A stretch of DNA of 6,140 nt, taken from Candidatus Methanomethylophilaceae archaeon. Lineage in GTDB: Archaea; Thermoplasmatota; Thermoplasmata; Methanomassiliicoccales; Methanomethylophilaceae. Below, one piece after another: positions 5,434-6,140 of this stretch. The notes beneath the pieces were generated by a model, which had not been told where the DNA came from, made no database searches, and saw only the letters and a list, made by a program, of their open reading frames with translations. How positions within the stretch are numbered: the first letter of the stretch is position 1; every line of letters starts with the position of its first letter. The position numbers and the translations under genes were made by a program. The stretch lies in contig JALNYB010000078.1 of NCBI GenBank assembly GCA_023230065.1, positions 1-6,140 of the forward strand, in the 5' to 3' direction.

Positions 5434-5520
5434 TTTTTGTTCTCCTGAGACTTAAAAAGACACAGGAGTCCCCATACGGAGATTCCCACGTCTTTGCGTG
5501 TGAAAACTCCGTTAGGAGTA
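5434..5520 (-). promoter_or_regulatory. RBS-sequestering leader with competing hairpins
   Basis: On the minus strand CTCCTG (5468-5463) pairs with CAGGAG (5447-5442), burying the Shine-Dalgarno sequence of the 95-aa gene. Upstream, ACGGAG/CTCCGT (5512-5507/5481-5476) encloses CACG/CGTG (5500-5497/5490-5487). The same GGAGT strand (5510-5506) can instead pair with ACTCC (5519-5515) over a four-base loop. The two pairings exclude each other, as in translational switches. What would flip them is not visible. Confidence 0.55.
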
Positions 5521-5529
5521 AAACTCTAA

Positions 5530-5756
5530 GTACACAGATACCCGGGTAGGGTATTGAGTACCCTACGGGCATCTGTTTCATCTGTTTGAACTTCAACTGT
5601 GTTGAGGTCCTTCTACGCTCTAGGCGTATGGCACACATAGGTGCTCAAGGGTTAAACTAAGATAGTAAAGCCCCTACATTACAATCATGGCGATTGTAAT
5701 AATATCTTACCTCATCATACTCAAGAAAGCATGTTGAAATAAGAAATACAAAAATA
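5530..5756 (-). ncRNA. Long structured leader RNA, copy B
   Basis: This is the second copy of the structured element at 11-237. Conserved hairpins include ATACCC/GGGTAT (5538-5543/5549-5554), ACTTCAAC/GTTGAGGT (5590-5597/5601-5608), TACGC/GCGTA and TTACAATC/GATTGTAA. In the second of these, copy A has a G-U where copy B has a C-G, a compensatory change. An alternative helix GTAGGGTA/TACCCTAC (5546-5553/5559-5566) competes with ATACCC/GGGTAT; it is eight pairs here but only five in copy A. Its promoter (5763-5791) and downstream position make it the 5' part of the leader of the 95-aa membrane gene, though it could be processed into a free RNA. The minus-strand ORFs running through it have no RBS and cross conserved hairpins, so I do not treat them as genes. 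Confidence 0.65.
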
Positions 5757-5762
5757 TCTCTT

Positions 5763-5791
5763 ATTTTAGCATACTTTTTCTTTTTTGGTAA
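5763..5791 (-). promoter_or_regulatory. Sigma70-type promoter of leader copy B and the 95-aa gene
   Basis: The minus strand reads -35 TTACCA (5791-5786), a 17-bp spacer rich in A, then TGC-TAAAAT (5771-5763). It matches the copy A promoter in box sequence and spacing while the spacer differs, which argues that the boxes are what is conserved. The expected start is near 5756. Confidence 0.65.
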
Positions 5792-5880
5792 TTTTATGGG
5801 ATCGTTGTAAACTTTTCTGAAATTTATTGAGGAATAATTCATCTCGCTCTTTGGAAGAATTATTGAAGTCGAAAAATACA

Positions 5881-5967
5881 GTAAAGAATATATCTTTATT
5901 TATTTAATATAGAGAAGCATTTTTTGAGAAAAAAACATCTCTCAAAACATCGACGTAAACGATGTTT
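5881..5967 (+). other. AT-rich segment and inverted repeats beside the iterons, part of a probable origin
   Basis: Positions 5881-5935 are almost pure A/T, as expected for a DNA-unwinding element. Two inverted repeats follow: TTTTGAGA/TCTCAAAA (5922-5929/5940-5947) and AAACATCG/CGATGTTT (5945-5952/5960-5967). The loop side of the second holds ACGTAAAC (5953-5960), which recurs in the long iteron spacers. Upstream, AATAATTC/GAATTATT (5833-5840/5857-5864) forms a looser repeat. I see no convincing DnaA box, and no gene between 5434 and 6140. Confidence 0.5.
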
Positions 5968-5992
5968 CTAGGCATTTCTTAAAACTAAATTA

Positions 5993-6140
5993 ATGTCATT
6001 AACTCTGCGACAAGATGTCATTAACTCTGCGACAAGATGTCATTAACTCTGCAACGTAAACAATAAGATGTCATTAACTCTGCGACAAGATGTCATTAAC
6101 TCTGCAACGTAAACAATAAGATGTCATTAACTCTGCGACA
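5993..6140 (+). repeat. Iteron array, probable plasmid replication origin (continues past the window)
   Basis: Six direct repeats start at 5993, 6015, 6037, 6068, 6090 and 6121. All share ATGTCATTAACTCTGC, then either GACAAG (22-bp unit) or AACGTAAACAATAAG (31-bp unit). Start-to-start distances are 22, 22, 31, 22 and 31. Units 2-3 and 4-5 form two identical 53-bp blocks (6015-6067 and 6068-6120). Distances near two and three helical turns put every copy on one face of the DNA, as in Rep-bound iterons. No rep gene is in the window; it would be expected to the right. A partition site or a resolution site is a less likely reading. Confidence 0.8.

Noticed and set aside
5360..5638. Minus-strand 92-codon open frame
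   Set aside because: It overlaps the well-supported 95-aa gene and the structured leader, with no good RBS and an atypical composition.
5657..5842. Minus-strand 61-codon open frame
   Set aside because: It crosses conserved copy B hairpins and the promoter, has no RBS and no equivalent in copy A.
5993..6140. CRISPR array
   Set aside because: The spacing sequences are themselves repeated and only 6-15 bases long; no cas gene is present.

Overview
The window looks like part of a small AT-rich bacterial replicon, most likely a plasmid or plasmid-like mobile element. Codon use, AAGGAG-type ribosome binding sites and extended -10 promoters would fit a Campylobacterota host (Sulfurimonas, Sulfuricurvum or Arcobacter type). 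That host guess is inference only; no housekeeping gene is present. There is no rRNA, tRNA, IS element, CRISPR array or recognisable Rep, Mob or T4SS gene.

All convincing genes lie on the minus strand and read right to left. From the right: six phased iterons (5993-6140, running off the window) beside an AT-rich, hairpin-bearing stretch (5881-5967), which together look like a replication origin. Next comes a sigma70-type promoter (5763-5791) driving a long structured leader RNA (copy B, about 5756-5530). The leader continues through a second hairpin region that hides the ribosome binding site of a 95-aa membrane protein (5146-5433). A 34-aa membrane peptide (5038-5142) and a hairpin (5002-5029) follow. 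Then come a 74-aa protein (4591-4815), a palindromic terminator-like hairpin (4565-4588), a 1098-aa protein with a zincin-type HELAH motif and variant leucine-rich repeats (1163-4459), a 120-aa membrane protein (791-1153), a second 34-aa membrane peptide (690-794) and an 86-aa protein (334-594). At the left edge a second copy of the long leader and its promoter (copy A, 11-272) points leftward, out of the window.

The most striking content is RNA. (1) The 74-aa, 1098-aa and 86-aa genes each carry a related leader of about 90 nt with the same four helices. The last helix captures the Shine-Dalgarno sequence, and base changes preserve pairing between copies. (2) The long leader is present twice, with most differences in loops or paired compensatory positions, behind two matching promoters. 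Together they suggest an element whose genes are controlled largely at translation by two RNA families I do not recognise. (3) The membrane protein plus 34-aa peptide pair also occurs twice.

Functional picture (inference): the large protein resembles the polyvalent proteins of phages and conjugative plasmids, which can accompany DNA into a new host. The small membrane proteins may serve in exclusion, entry or toxin-like roles, with the structured leaders setting when or how much of each is made.
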